Shown in pieces: positions 43,471 through 52,021 of a DNA stretch of 64,000 nt (within the stretch, counting starts at the first letter, position 1; every line of letters starts with the position of its first letter). The position numbers and the translations under genes were made by a program. The notes under the pieces are model-generated. The model was given only the letters and a program-made list of their open reading frames with translations. It searched no databases and was not told the origin of the DNA. Where the stretch lies: positions 876,923-940,922 of the forward strand of contig CAWIFL010000005.1 of the NCBI GenBank assembly GCA_963835535.1, written 5' to 3'. Source of the stretch: Fen-1245 sp963835535 (GTDB lineage: Bacteria; Gemmatimonadota; Gemmatimonadetes; Gemmatimonadales; JACORV01).

Positions 43471-44604
43471 ATGAGCGTCCGCATGGAGCCGGGGCTGCGG
43501 CGGGAGATCGCGAGGTACGGCGGCGGCGACGTCACCGCCTGCATGAACTGCGGCAATTGCACCGCGACCTGTCCGCTGTCGGCCGATACCGGAGGGTTTC
43601 CGCGACGCATCATCCACCTCCTCCAGGTGGGCCACCGGGAGAAGCTGCGCGCGTCCCTGGAGCCGTGGCTGTGCTACTACTGCGGCGAGTGCTCGGAGAC
43701 GTGCCCGCGCGACGCCCATCCCGCGGCCACGATGATGGCCGCGCGCCGCTACCTCACGGCGCAGTACGACTGGACCGGCCTCGCGGCGCGCTTCTACACG
43801 CGGCCGGCCGTCCAGCTCGCGGCGGTCGTCGGACTCGGCCTGATCGTGGCCCTGCTGTTCCTGCTGCTCCACGGCCCGGCCGTGACCGGCCGCGTGGCGC
43901 TCAACACCTTCGCGCCGGTCGAGGGGATCGAGATCGCGGACTGGACGATGGCCGCGGTGCTCGCGGGCCTGCTCCTGTCCAACGCCTGGCGGATGTACCG
44001 TTTCGTGATGCGGCCCGTGAACGGCGCGGCGATTCCGGTCGGCGTCCTGCTCCGCGAGGCGCGGACGTTCGTGCTGCACTTCGTCACGCAGAAGCGCTGG
44101 CGCGAGTGCGCCGAAAGCCGGTGGCGCTGGTTCAAGCACCTCCTCCTCGTCAGCGGCTACGTCACCATGATGCTGCTGGTCGAGGTCTTCCTGCGCTGGT
44201 TCCAGACCGACCGGATCGTGCCGGTCTGGCATCCCACGCGGCTGTTCGGCTACTACGCGGCGGCGGTGCTGCTCTACGCGAGCAGCGATTTCCTGATCGG
44301 ACGTCTGCGCCGGCGGGACTGGATCGACAAGCACTCCGAGCCCACCGACTGGGTGTTCCTCATCCTGCTCTTCCTCGTGGCGCTGACGGGCATCCTGGTG
44401 CACGTCGCGCGGCTCTCCGGCCTGCCGCTGACCACCTACTACCTCTACGTGGCGCACCTCGCCGTGGTCGCGCCGTTCCTCGTGCTGCAGGTCCCGTTCG
44501 GGAAGTGGTCACACATGTTCTATCGCCCCTTCGCGATCTACCTCGAGGCGGTACGCGCGAAGTTGCAGGCCGCCGCAGCGGCTCCGCTGGAGCGCGCGGC
44601 GTGA
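43471..44604 (+). CDS. QmoC-like protein: HdrC ferredoxin domain plus membrane cytochrome-b-like domain
   Basis: A 377-residue fusion. Residues 20-85 hold two CxxCxxCxxxC(P) motifs (C24, C27, C30, C34 and C68, C71, C74, C78) for two [4Fe-4S] clusters, as in HdrC. The remainder has about six membrane helices (for instance LAAVVGLGLIVALLFLLL and WVFLILLFLVALTGILVHVA) with conserved-looking histidines in FKHLLLVSG, LVHVARLSG and YVAHLAVV that could bind heme b. This matches QmoC, which links soluble HdrA-like subunits to the quinone pool. ATG follows the small wHTH gene by three bases. Confidence 0.85.
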   Translation: MSVRMEPGLRREIARYGGGDVTACMNCGNCTATCPLSADTGGFPRRIIHLLQVGHREKLRASLEPWLCYYCGECSETCPRDAHPAATMMAARRYLTAQYDWTGLAARFYTRPAVQLAAVVGLGLIVALLFLLLHGPAVTGRVALNTFAPVEGIEIADWTMAAVLAGLLLSNAWRMYRFVMRPVNGAAIPVGVLLREARTFVLHFVTQKRWRECAESRWRWFKHLLLVSGYVTMMLLVEVFLRWFQTDRIVPVWHPTRLFGYYAAAVLLYASSDFLIGRLRRRDWIDKHSEPTDWVFLILLFLVALTGILVHVARLSGLPLTTYYLYVAHLAVVAPFLVLQVPFGKWSHMFYRPFAIYLEAVRAKLQAAAAAPLERAA

Positions 44605-44641
44605 ACGCCTTGAACGACTGAGAACCCAAGAGGAGGTTGCC

Positions 44642-45004
44642 ATGGCTCAGAAGATGGCTGTCGTCTGCAACGGTGAAACGGGCGCCAACATCATGCCCGC
44701 GCTGATCTTCTCGTCCTCCGGCATCGCCCTCGATTACGAGGTGCACGTCTTCTTCTGCCCTGCGGCCACCAAGTGGCTGCTCAAGGGGGAGCTCGAGAAG
44801 TTCGGCCAGCCCAAGGGCCTCCCCAACCCGATCAAGCTGTTCAACGACATCCTGGAACTGGGCGGGGAGATCGTGCTGTGCGAGCTGGCCCTGGAGAACA
44901 AGGGCGTCACTCCGGCGGATCTGCGCGATCCACGCATCAAGATCAAGAAGGCTCCCCCGTTCCTGATGGACGTGGAGGGCGCCACCCAGACGTACGTGTT
45001 CTAG
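44642..45004 (+). CDS. DsrE-family protein
   Basis: A 120-residue DsrE/DsrF-like protein (MAVVCNGETGANIMPALIFSSSGIALDYEVHVFFCPAATKWL-type start) with a cysteine in EIVLCELALENKG, the active-site position in DsrE proteins. Together with the DsrE2-like protein at 37037 and TusA it completes a set of sulfur carriers around the Hdr/Qmo-like complex. It is 37 bases after the QmoC-like gene, with GAGGAGG upstream of the ATG, and is the last gene of the operon. Confidence 0.82.
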   Translation: MAQKMAVVCNGETGANIMPALIFSSSGIALDYEVHVFFCPAATKWLLKGELEKFGQPKGLPNPIKLFNDILELGGEIVLCELALENKGVTPADLRDPRIKIKKAPPFLMDVEGATQTYVF

Positions 45005-45113
45005 CGGGCGCCGCCGCTGAACCACTGGCCGGAACGCCCGGAAACAGGCGAGCCGCTCAGGAACGCGGCACCGTTGCCGGACTGCGAGCACCACATCACT
45101 GAGGTCGTTGGGA

Positions 45114-45146
45114 ACGGCGGCGCACGGGCGAGGCGTGCGCCGCCGT
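45114..45146 (+). terminator. 12-bp hairpin after the sulfur operon
   Basis: ACGGCGGCGCAC and GTGCGCCGCCGT form a perfect 12-bp stem with a nine-base loop. It lies 110 bases after the DsrE stop and before the M1 peptidase gene. There is no T tail, but it is the only strong stem in the gap. Confidence 0.5.
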
Positions 45147-45230
45147 CCTCCGGGGCCCGGACGAATGGCCGGAGCCCAACCCTCGTATATTGCTGCGCAT
45201 CTCAATGCTGACCTCCTCTCGAGGGCTCTG

Positions 45231-47650
45231 ATGCGCCGTCACCTGTCCCTGGGTCTGGCGACCCTGTTCTCCGCGTGCGTCCTGCAATCCGCGCTCGCCC
45301 AGCGCCCCACCGGCATCGTCGGTCAGTACGTCCCGCCCCGGACCTGGGCCGCGCCGCCGCACGGCTTCGACCTGCTGCACCAGAGGGTCGCGGTGAGCTT
45401 CGACGTGCCCCGGCGCTCTGTGCTCGGCACGGTCACCTCGCGCCTGGTGATCACCGGCGCCGCCACCGACACGGTCCGGTTCAACGCGGAGAACCTCACG
45501 ATAGACGCGGCGACGGACGCCGCAGGCCGCGCGCTCCGGTTCGACGCCGACACCGCCCACGTCACGGTGCGGCTGGCCCGCCGCGCGACACCGGGCGACA
45601 CGGTCGAGTTCACGCTGCGCTATCACGGCACCCCGGAGCGCGGGCTCTACTTCGTGCCGCGGCGCAACGTCATCTGGACGCAGGGCGAGGCGACGGAGAC
45701 GCGCGCCTGGGTGCCGACCTACGACGCGCCCGACGACAAGACGACCTGGGACATGCTGGTGACCGTGGATTCGGGCCTGAGCGTCCTGTCCAACGGCCGC
45801 CTCGTAGACGTCACGCCCGCGAGCGGCGGGGCGCAGAAGGTCTGGCACTGGGCTCAGGAGCGGCCCGCCTCGACCTACCTGTATTCCATCGTCGCCGGGC
45901 CGTTCACCGTGCTCCGCGACCAGTGGCGCGGCCGGCCCGTGGACTACTGGGTGTATCCGGACACGGTCGACGCCGCGTGGCGGACGTTCGGCGAGACGCC
46001 GAGCATGATCGAGCTGTACTCCCAGCTCCTGGTGCCCTTCCCCTGGCCGAAGTACGACCAGTCCGCGATCCCGGACTTCACCTACGGCGGGATGGAGAAC
46101 GTCTCCGCGACGACCCAGACCGACCAGGCGCTGCACGGCGCGGGCGACGAACCGGAGAACGGCGGACGCGGGCTGGTGGCGCACGAGCTGGCCCACCAGT
46201 GGTTCGGCGACCTCACGACCACGGCCGACTGGGCCGACGCGTGGCTGAACGAGGGGATGGCCACCTACATGGAGTCGGTGCAGAACGAGAAGACCCGCGG
46301 CTGGGAGGCGGGTCAGTACAGCTGGATCCAGCAGCAGGAAGAAGCGATGGCGGCGGACCGGAACCAGCAGCGGCCCCTGGTCTGGGGCGAGTACCAGGGC
46401 ACCGATCCGATCACGCTCTTCTTCAGCGGCCACATCTACCCCAAGGGCGCGCAGCTCGCGCACCAGCTCCGGCGGCTCCTGGGCGATTCGGTCTTCTGGG
46501 CAGGGCTCAAGCGCTTCCTCACCGACAACGCCTACAAGCCGGTGACGACCGCGGATTACGCCGTGGCGTTCGAGAAGACGTGCAACTGCGACCTCGACTG
46601 GTTCTTCGACCAGTGGGCCTACGGCATCGGCTACCCCAGGGTGCACTGGTCGCGGCACTGGGCCGAGGGGCTGAAGACGCTGCACCTGATGGTCGAGCAG
46701 ACCCAGCCGGTGGACTCGCTGCACCCGCTCTTCCGCTTCCCGGTGACGGTGCGCGTGACCACGCGGGACTCCGTGGTGCGGCAGCAGATCATGATCTCGA
46801 AGCTGCGCGACACGTTCGCCCTCACGCTGCCCGGCGCGCCGCTCTCCGTGCGCTTCGACGAGGGCGGCTGGCTGCTGGGCGAGGTGACGAGCGACATGTC
46901 GTCCGCCGAGCTGGCGGCGATGGCGGAGCACGATCTCGACTTCGCCGGGACGCCACTGGGCGCTCGAGGATCTCGCGCACGTTCCAGGACAGCGCCGCGG
47001 TGGCGGCGCGCCGCTTCATCGTCCTGAACGAGCACAATGCGGACCTGCGGGCCGCCGCGCTGCGCGAGATGACCCACGATTCGACGGCCGAGGGCGAGGA
47101 CGTCGTCCGGTCCGCGCTGCGCGATCCGGACAGCGGGGTCCGCTCTCAGGCGTTGCGGACGCTCGCGGTGCTCGACGCGGCGGCGGCGACGGCCCCCGCG
47201 CGGGCGATGTTCGATGGGGATCCGAACAACACAGTGCGCGCGGTCGCGCTCGGCGTGCTCGGCCGCAGCGGTGCCGTCGACGTGCCGCAGCTGGTGGCAA
47301 CGACCCGCGCCGGTCTGCCCCTGACTCTGCGGATCACCGCGGCGTCCGTCCTGGCGCGGACCCACGCCAGCGAGGCCGGCCCGACGCTGGAGTTGCTGAC
47401 TTCTGCGAGCGAAGACCGGAGCATCCGGTACTCGGCGCTCAATCTGCTGGCGCAGGCGGACGCTGCGCGGGCTGCGGCCGCGGCCACCCGCTTCCTCGAC
47501 GACCCCGACCCGCTCTTCGCGCAGGGGGCGGTGAGCGTGCTCGGCAGGATCGGCGGCGCGGCGGGCCGCGCGCGCCTCGAGGCGGCTCTCGCGACCGAGA
47601 CCCGCGTGCGCGTGCGCGCCGCGATCTCTCGCGTCCTGCACCCGCAGTGA
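45231..47650 (+). CDS. M1-family aminopeptidase with C-terminal HEAT repeats, frameshifted
   Basis: The signal peptide (LGLATLFSACVLQSALAQ) is followed by an M1 peptidase: exopeptidase motif GGMENVSA, zinc site HELAHQWFGD and the third ligand Glu in WLNEGMATYME. After about residue 575 (near 46955-47000) the frame changes; downstream bases to 47650 encode HEAT-like repeats in another frame (DSAAVAARRFIVLNEHNADLR...). In the third frame a short stretch (HWALEDLAHVPG) links them, so two single-base indels within about 50 bp are needed. Without the errors the protein would be about 805 residues. Sequencing error is more likely than decay. Confidence 0.8.
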
Positions 47651-47697
47651 ACGGACTCAGCAACTGAGATAAGCCCACTCGCCTTTCCAGCAATCCC

Positions 47698-47740
47698 GAG
47701 TCCCCGAGGGGCCGTAGTTTTACGGCCCCCTCGGGGACTC
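47698..47740. terminator. Long 19-bp hairpin between M1 peptidase and acpS
   Basis: GAGTCCCCGAGGGGCCGTA and its complement (with one extra C) pair around GTTT. This is the strongest stem in the 177-base gap. It lacks a T run, so either weak termination or mRNA 3'-end protection is possible. Confidence 0.55.
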
Positions 47741-47796
47741 CGATCGAGGCCATCGGAGCAGCCCCCACAACTCGGCATACGCATTGCGGTTGATGT

Positions 47797-47819
47797 CCCT
47801 CGTGCAACCTGTACGAGGG
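47797..47819 (+). promoter_or_regulatory. Hairpin covering the acpS ribosome-binding site
   Basis: CCCTCGT and ACGAGGG (7 bp) enclose GCAACCTGT. The right arm contains the GAGGG ribosome-binding sequence eight bases before ATG 47828. Folding would hide it, so translation of acpS might depend on an RNA-level signal. Confidence 0.4.
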
Positions 47820-47827
47820 GAGAGCGC

Positions 47828-48217
47828 ATGATCGTCGGCATCGGCGTAGACCTGTTCTCCGTAACACGCGCGGAGGACGAGATCGACCGGCCCGACCACG
47901 GCCTGCGGGACCAGGTGTTCACGCCCGAGGAAATCGCGTACTGCGAGTCGAAGCGGTACCCGGGCCAGCACTACGCCGCGCGGATCGCCGCGAAAGAGGC
48001 GGTGTTCAAGGCGCTCGGCGCGGTGGCGCTGGAGGGCCAGCATTGGCGCGAGGTCGAGGTCCACAGCGATCCGCACACCGGCAAGAGCCGGGTCGTGCTG
48101 CACGGCGAGGTGAAGAAGGCCTCCGACGCCCTCGGGGCGGAGCACGTGCACGTCTCGCTCTCGCACACGCGCGACTGGGCGGTGGCGAGCGTGGTCTTCG
48201 AGGGGCCCAACGACTAG
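47828..48217 (+). CDS. acpS: Holo-acyl-carrier-protein synthase
   Basis: A 129-residue AcpS-type phosphopantetheinyl transferase: IVGIGVDLFSVTRAEDEI, FTPEEIAYC, and the catalytic ARIAAKEAVFKAL. It attaches phosphopantetheine from CoA to carrier proteins. It is followed by an AMP-forming acyl-CoA synthetase-like gene, an ACP and a Kbl-like enzyme, suggesting it may serve that ACP in particular. Confidence 0.9.
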   Translation: MIVGIGVDLFSVTRAEDEIDRPDHGLRDQVFTPEEIAYCESKRYPGQHYAARIAAKEAVFKALGAVALEGQHWREVEVHSDPHTGKSRVVLHGEVKKASDALGAEHVHVSLSHTRDWAVASVVFEGPND

Positions 48218-48250
48218 CTCGGGAACGTCCAGCATCTTCCGGAGTCAGGG

Positions 48251-49933
48251 ATGACAGCGACCTTGGTCGAGAGCAGCTGGGAGGTCGCCGAGCGCGAGCT
48301 CGGGCTTCAGCCCGGCGGGCCGGTCAACATCGGCTGGTTCTGCACCGACCGGATCTGCGAAATGGGGCGCCGTGACGTTCCGGCGCTGATCTGGGAGGAT
48401 TTCCGCGGCGTCGAGCGCACGTACACGTTCGACGATCTGCGCCTGAAGACGAACGCCATGGCCCGGTGGCTCCGGGGCCTGGGGCTCGAGCCCGGGGACC
48501 GGATCTGCCTCTTCATGGACCGGGTGCCGGAGCTGTACCTCGGCGTCCTCGCCATCCTCAAGATGGGGGGTGTTGCGCAGCCGCTCTTCTCCGCGTTCGG
48601 GGAGGAGTCGCTCGGCACGCGGCTCGCGGACGCGGGCACCGCGGCGATCATCACCCAGAAGAAGCACCTGTCCAAGGTGCGGAAGATCCGCGACACCCTG
48701 CCGGCGCTGCGGCACGTGATCGTGGTGGACGCCCCGGCCGGGACGCTCAAGGAGAGCGAGCTCGATCTCACGCTCGACGATCTGCCCGAGTGCCAGTCGT
48801 TCGACGTGCATCCCACGACGGCCGAGTCGCCGTCGCTGCTGCACTACACGTCGGGCACGACGGGCCAGCCCAAGGGCGCCCAGCACGTGCACGGCTCGCT
48901 GGTGGCCCAGTACATCACGACCAAGCGCGTCCTCGATCTCAAGGACGACGACATCTACTGGTGCAACGCGGACCCGGGGTGGGTGACGGGGACGAGCTAC
49001 GGGATCATCGGTCCCTGGGCGTGCGGCGCGACGCAGGTCGTGCTGGACGCCGGGTTCAACGCCGAGCACTGGTACGCGTTCATCCAGAAGCACCGCGTCA
49101 CGGTCTGGTACTCGGCGCCGACGGCGATCCGCCTCCTGATGCGGGAGGGGACCGACCTCGTGAGGAAGTTCGACCTCTCCTCCCTCCGGCACCTGTGCAG
49201 CGTGGGGGAGCCGCTCAACCCCGAGGCCGTGGTCTGGGGGCAGCAGGCGTTCGGCCGGCCGTTCCACGACACGTTCTGGCAGACCGAGACGGGATGCATC
49301 GTCATCACCAACCTGCCGGGGATGCCGGTCAAGCCCGGCTCGATGGGCAAGCCGTTCCCCGGGATCACCGCGTGCGTCTTGGACCCGCAGACGAACCAGC
49401 CGATCACCGAGACGGGGCGGGTCGGGCTGATCGCCCTGCGGCCCGGCTGGCCCTCGATGCTGCGGGGGTACTGGAAGAACCCGACGGCGTACGAGAAGAA
49501 GTTCCGGAACGGGTGGTACATCTGCGGCGACCGCGCCAGCGTGGACGCCGACGGCTACTTCTGGTTCGTGGGGCGCGACGACGACGTGATCAACACGGGC
49601 GGCCACCTGGTCGGGCCGTTCGAGATCGAGTCGGCGCTGCTGGAGCACCCGGCGGTGGCGGAGTCGGCCGCGGTCGCCAAGCCGGACAAGATCAACATGG
49701 AAGTGGTGAAGGCGTTCGTGACGCTGAAGCCCGGCTTCACGCCCAGCTCCGACCTGGAGCTGGAGATCATGAACGTGATCCGGAAGCGCCTGTCTCCGCT
49801 GGCGATGCCGCAGGAGATCGAATTCGTGGCGTCGCTGCCCAAGACGCGCAGCGGCAAGATCGTGCGGCGGGTGCTGCGGGCGCAGGAGTGGGGCCAGCCG
49901 GTGGGCGACATCTCAACGTTGATGGAGGAGTGA
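48251..49933 (+). CDS. AMP-forming acyl-CoA/acetyl-CoA synthetase-like enzyme
   Basis: A 560-residue adenylate-forming enzyme with LLHYTSGTTGQPKGAQHVHG (P-loop), GYWKNPTAYEKK, YICGDRASVDADGYFWFVGR (hinge) and the catalytic Lys in TRSGKIVRRVLR. It is shorter than AcsA (about 650). Being three bases from an ACP gene, it could load an acyl group onto that ACP or onto CoA for the following alpha-oxoamine synthase. The acyl chain is unknown. Confidence 0.85.
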   Translation: MTATLVESSWEVAERELGLQPGGPVNIGWFCTDRICEMGRRDVPALIWEDFRGVERTYTFDDLRLKTNAMARWLRGLGLEPGDRICLFMDRVPELYLGVLAILKMGGVAQPLFSAFGEESLGTRLADAGTAAIITQKKHLSKVRKIRDTLPALRHVIVVDAPAGTLKESELDLTLDDLPECQSFDVHPTTAESPSLLHYTSGTTGQPKGAQHVHGSLVAQYITTKRVLDLKDDDIYWCNADPGWVTGTSYGIIGPWACGATQVVLDAGFNAEHWYAFIQKHRVTVWYSAPTAIRLLMREGTDLVRKFDLSSLRHLCSVGEPLNPEAVVWGQQAFGRPFHDTFWQTETGCIVITNLPGMPVKPGSMGKPFPGITACVLDPQTNQPITETGRVGLIALRPGWPSMLRGYWKNPTAYEKKFRNGWYICGDRASVDADGYFWFVGRDDDVINTGGHLVGPFEIESALLEHPAVAESAAVAKPDKINMEVVKAFVTLKPGFTPSSDLELEIMNVIRKRLSPLAMPQEIEFVASLPKTRSGKIVRRVLRAQEWGQPVGDISTLMEE

Positions 49934-49935
49934 AC

Positions 49936-50193
49936 ATGGACGACCTCGAGCAGGTCATCCTCGCCTACGTGAAGCGGGAGTACATCGACGAGGACGACAA
50001 TCGGGAGGTGACGCCGACGACGCCGCTCATCAGCGGCGGGATCGTGGACTCCTTCTCCATGGTGTCGCTCAAGCGGTTCGTGGAGAAGAAGTACGACATC
50101 CAGATCCCCGACGCCGACGCGAGCACGGCGGCCTTCGACACCGTGCAGAAGATCGTGGCGCTGGTCGAGCGGTTCCAAAAGGCGAGGGTGTAG
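49936..50193 (+). CDS. Acyl carrier protein
   Basis: An 85-residue acidic ACP. The phosphopantetheine serine is in GGIVDSFSMV. It starts two bases after the synthetase stop and lies 25 bases before a Kbl-like gene. It is unlike housekeeping AcpP (DSLD is replaced by DSFS), so it is probably a dedicated carrier for this cluster. Confidence 0.88.
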   Translation: MDDLEQVILAYVKREYIDEDDNREVTPTTPLISGGIVDSFSMVSLKRFVEKKYDIQIPDADASTAAFDTVQKIVALVERFQKARV

Positions 50194-50218
50194 GGGATAG
50201 GGGCTAGGGAGGCCACCG

Positions 50219-51466
50219 ATGGCATACGCGAGCGACGTCCGCGAATCGTACCAGAAGGAGCTGGCCGGCATCCGGGAGGCGGGGCTCTTCAAGGAAGAGC
50301 GCTACATCCGGAGCGTGCAGGCGGCCGAGATCGACGTGGAGTACCCGACCGGCGCGCCGGCCCGGCACGCGATCAACCTCTGCGCCAACAACTACCTCGG
50401 ACTCTCCAGCCATCCGGACGTGGTGAAGGCCGCCCACGAGGGGCTGGAGCACCGCGGCTACGGGATGTCGTCCGTGCGCTTCATCTGCGGCACGCAGGAC
50501 ATCCACCGCGAGCTGGAGCAGCGCCTCACCGGCTTCCTCGGCACCGAGGACACCCTGCTGTTCCCGTCCTGCATGGACGCCAACGCGGGGGTCTTCGAGG
50601 CGATCCTGAGCGACAAGGACGTGATGATCGCCGACCGGCTGGTGCACGCCTCGATCGTGGACGGGATGCGGCTCTGCAAGGCGATGCAGGACACCTTCAA
50701 GCACTCCGACATGGGGCACCTCGAGGAGAAGCTGAAGGAGCACCAGGACAAGCGGTTCCGGATGGTGATCACCGACGGCGTCTTCTCGATGGACGGCGAC
50801 ATCGCCAAGCTCGACGAGATCGTCGCGCTGACCGAGAAGTACAACGCGATGGTGTGCGTGGACGACTCGCACGCCACCGGCTTCATCGGGAAGACCGGGC
50901 GCGGGACGCACGAGCACCGCGGGGTGGTAGGCAAGATCGACGTCATCACGACCACGCTGGGCAAGGCGATGGGCGGCGCCTCCGGCGGGTGCGTGAGCGG
51001 CCGGAGGGAGCTGGTGGAGCTGTGCCGCCAGCGGGCGCGGCCGTACCTCTTCTCCAACACCGTGGCACCGGTCATCGTCGCCGGCGCGATCAAGGTGCTG
51101 GACCTGCTCTGCCAGTCCACCGAGCGGCGCGACAAGCTGGAGTGGAACGCCTCGTACTGGCGCAAGCTCCTCACCGAGGCCGGGTTCGACATCAAGGCCG
51201 GCGAGAGCCCCATCGTCCCGGTGATGCTGTACAACGCGAAGCTGGCGCAGGACGTGGCGCGCGACCTCTTCGCCGAGGGGATCTACGTCGTGGGGTTCTT
51301 CTTCCCGGTGGTGGCGAAGGGGCAGGCGCGGATCCGCACCCAGCTGTCGGCGGCGCACGACAAGGCGCACCTCGACCGTGCGATTGCGGCGTTCAAGAAG
51401 GTCGGGGCGAAGTACGGCATCCTCGGCAAGAAGAAGGACGAGATCATCCAGCAGTACGGCCTGTGA
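50219..51466 (+). CDS. kbl: 2-amino-3-ketobutyrate CoA ligase-like alpha-oxoamine synthase
   Basis: A 415-residue PLP enzyme close to Kbl: GLFKEERYIRSVQAAEI, INLCANNYLGLSSHPDV, SSVRFICGTQDIHRELEQ, and the PLP lysine in TTTLGKAMGGASGG. Kbl joins glycine and acetyl-CoA (or reverses it). Its clustering with AcpS, acyl synthetase and ACP resembles acyl-ACP-dependent oxoamine synthases such as serine palmitoyltransferase in sphingolipid clusters. By sequence Kbl is the better match; by context an ACP-linked substrate is possible. Confidence 0.85.
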   Translation: MAYASDVRESYQKELAGIREAGLFKEERYIRSVQAAEIDVEYPTGAPARHAINLCANNYLGLSSHPDVVKAAHEGLEHRGYGMSSVRFICGTQDIHRELEQRLTGFLGTEDTLLFPSCMDANAGVFEAILSDKDVMIADRLVHASIVDGMRLCKAMQDTFKHSDMGHLEEKLKEHQDKRFRMVITDGVFSMDGDIAKLDEIVALTEKYNAMVCVDDSHATGFIGKTGRGTHEHRGVVGKIDVITTTLGKAMGGASGGCVSGRRELVELCRQRARPYLFSNTVAPVIVAGAIKVLDLLCQSTERRDKLEWNASYWRKLLTEAGFDIKAGESPIVPVMLYNAKLAQDVARDLFAEGIYVVGFFFPVVAKGQARIRTQLSAAHDKAHLDRAIAAFKKVGAKYGILGKKKDEIIQQYGL

Positions 51467-51473
51467 GGCGACC

Positions 51474-51677
51474 ATGACGACGAAACAGGCGGCGAAGTGG
51501 GAGCAGGTGGCCGAGCGGCTCGAGGAGGAAGGATGGGCCGTGAAGGTCGAGAAGGTCTGGCTCGCCGAGGCCCGGAAAGGGGGCCACATCGAGCAGGCCA
51601 CCGGCAAGACGCGCGATGAGGCGTTCGCCCAGCTCTGCCAGCTGACGCTGCTGGACTCCTGCGACGGCTGCCCCTAG
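51474..51677 (+). CDS. Small hypothetical protein with C-terminal CxxC
   Basis: A 67-residue protein of unknown function, charged and helical (EQVAERLEEEGWAVKVEKVWLAEARKGG is the visible core), ending in DSCDGCP, a metal- or thiol-type CxxC motif. It begins seven bases after the kbl stop and is likely in the same transcript. Confidence 0.55.
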   Translation: MTTKQAAKWEQVAERLEEEGWAVKVEKVWLAEARKGGHIEQATGKTRDEAFAQLCQLTLLDSCDGCP

Positions 51678-51685
51678 GAGTAGTG

Positions 51686-51865
51686 TCGTCGCCCTCAGCA
51701 CCGCCACCGCTGACCGAGGCCGCTAGCTGACGCTGGCCAACAGATCGGCGTTCGTCTTCGAACGCCGCATCAGCGCCAGCAACATCTCGACGGCCTGGGC
51801 GGGGGGCAGTCCCGCGAGCCGCCGCCTGAGCGCCAGGCGCCCCGCCACCTCGGCGGGTTCGCCGA
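51686..51865. repeat. 180-bp direct repeat, copy 1 (duplicated 3' end of rho)
   Basis: This segment equals 52993-53172 at 179 of 180 positions (single difference at 51806). It includes the last 143 bases of the rho coding region on the minus strand plus 37 bases beyond its stop. In this copy the rho reading frame ends in unrelated sequence, so it is a gene remnant. Confidence 0.9.
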
Positions 51866-52000
51866 TTCGTCGATGCCGCCGGCGCCTTGGATCAGAGAGC
51901 GTCGTGAGAACTCGGGCGCCGGAGCGCCAGGCGCCCCGCCACCTCGGCGGGTTCGCCGATTAGTCGATGCCCGGCGCCTTGGATCAGAGAGCGTCGTGAA
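51828..52000. repeat. Tandem repeat with 94-bp period
   Basis: The unit starting GAGCGCCAGGCGCCCCGCC at 51828 recurs at 51922, with a two-base deletion and one substitution. The first part of the unit is rho-derived; the rest (CGATGCC..GGCGCCTTGGATCAGAGAGCGTCGTGA) is not found in the rho copy. This fills the gap between the small CxxC protein and the outer-membrane protein gene, with no gene visible. Confidence 0.8.
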
Positions 52001-52021
52001 AGTTATGCCACCCAAGCTACG

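Noticed and set aside
35444..45004. Interpretation as a classical sHdr operon
   Set aside because: No HdrB-like CCG-domain protein, no lipoate-binding protein and no lipoate ligase are present; the membrane HdrC-cytochrome fusion points to a Qmo-type complex.
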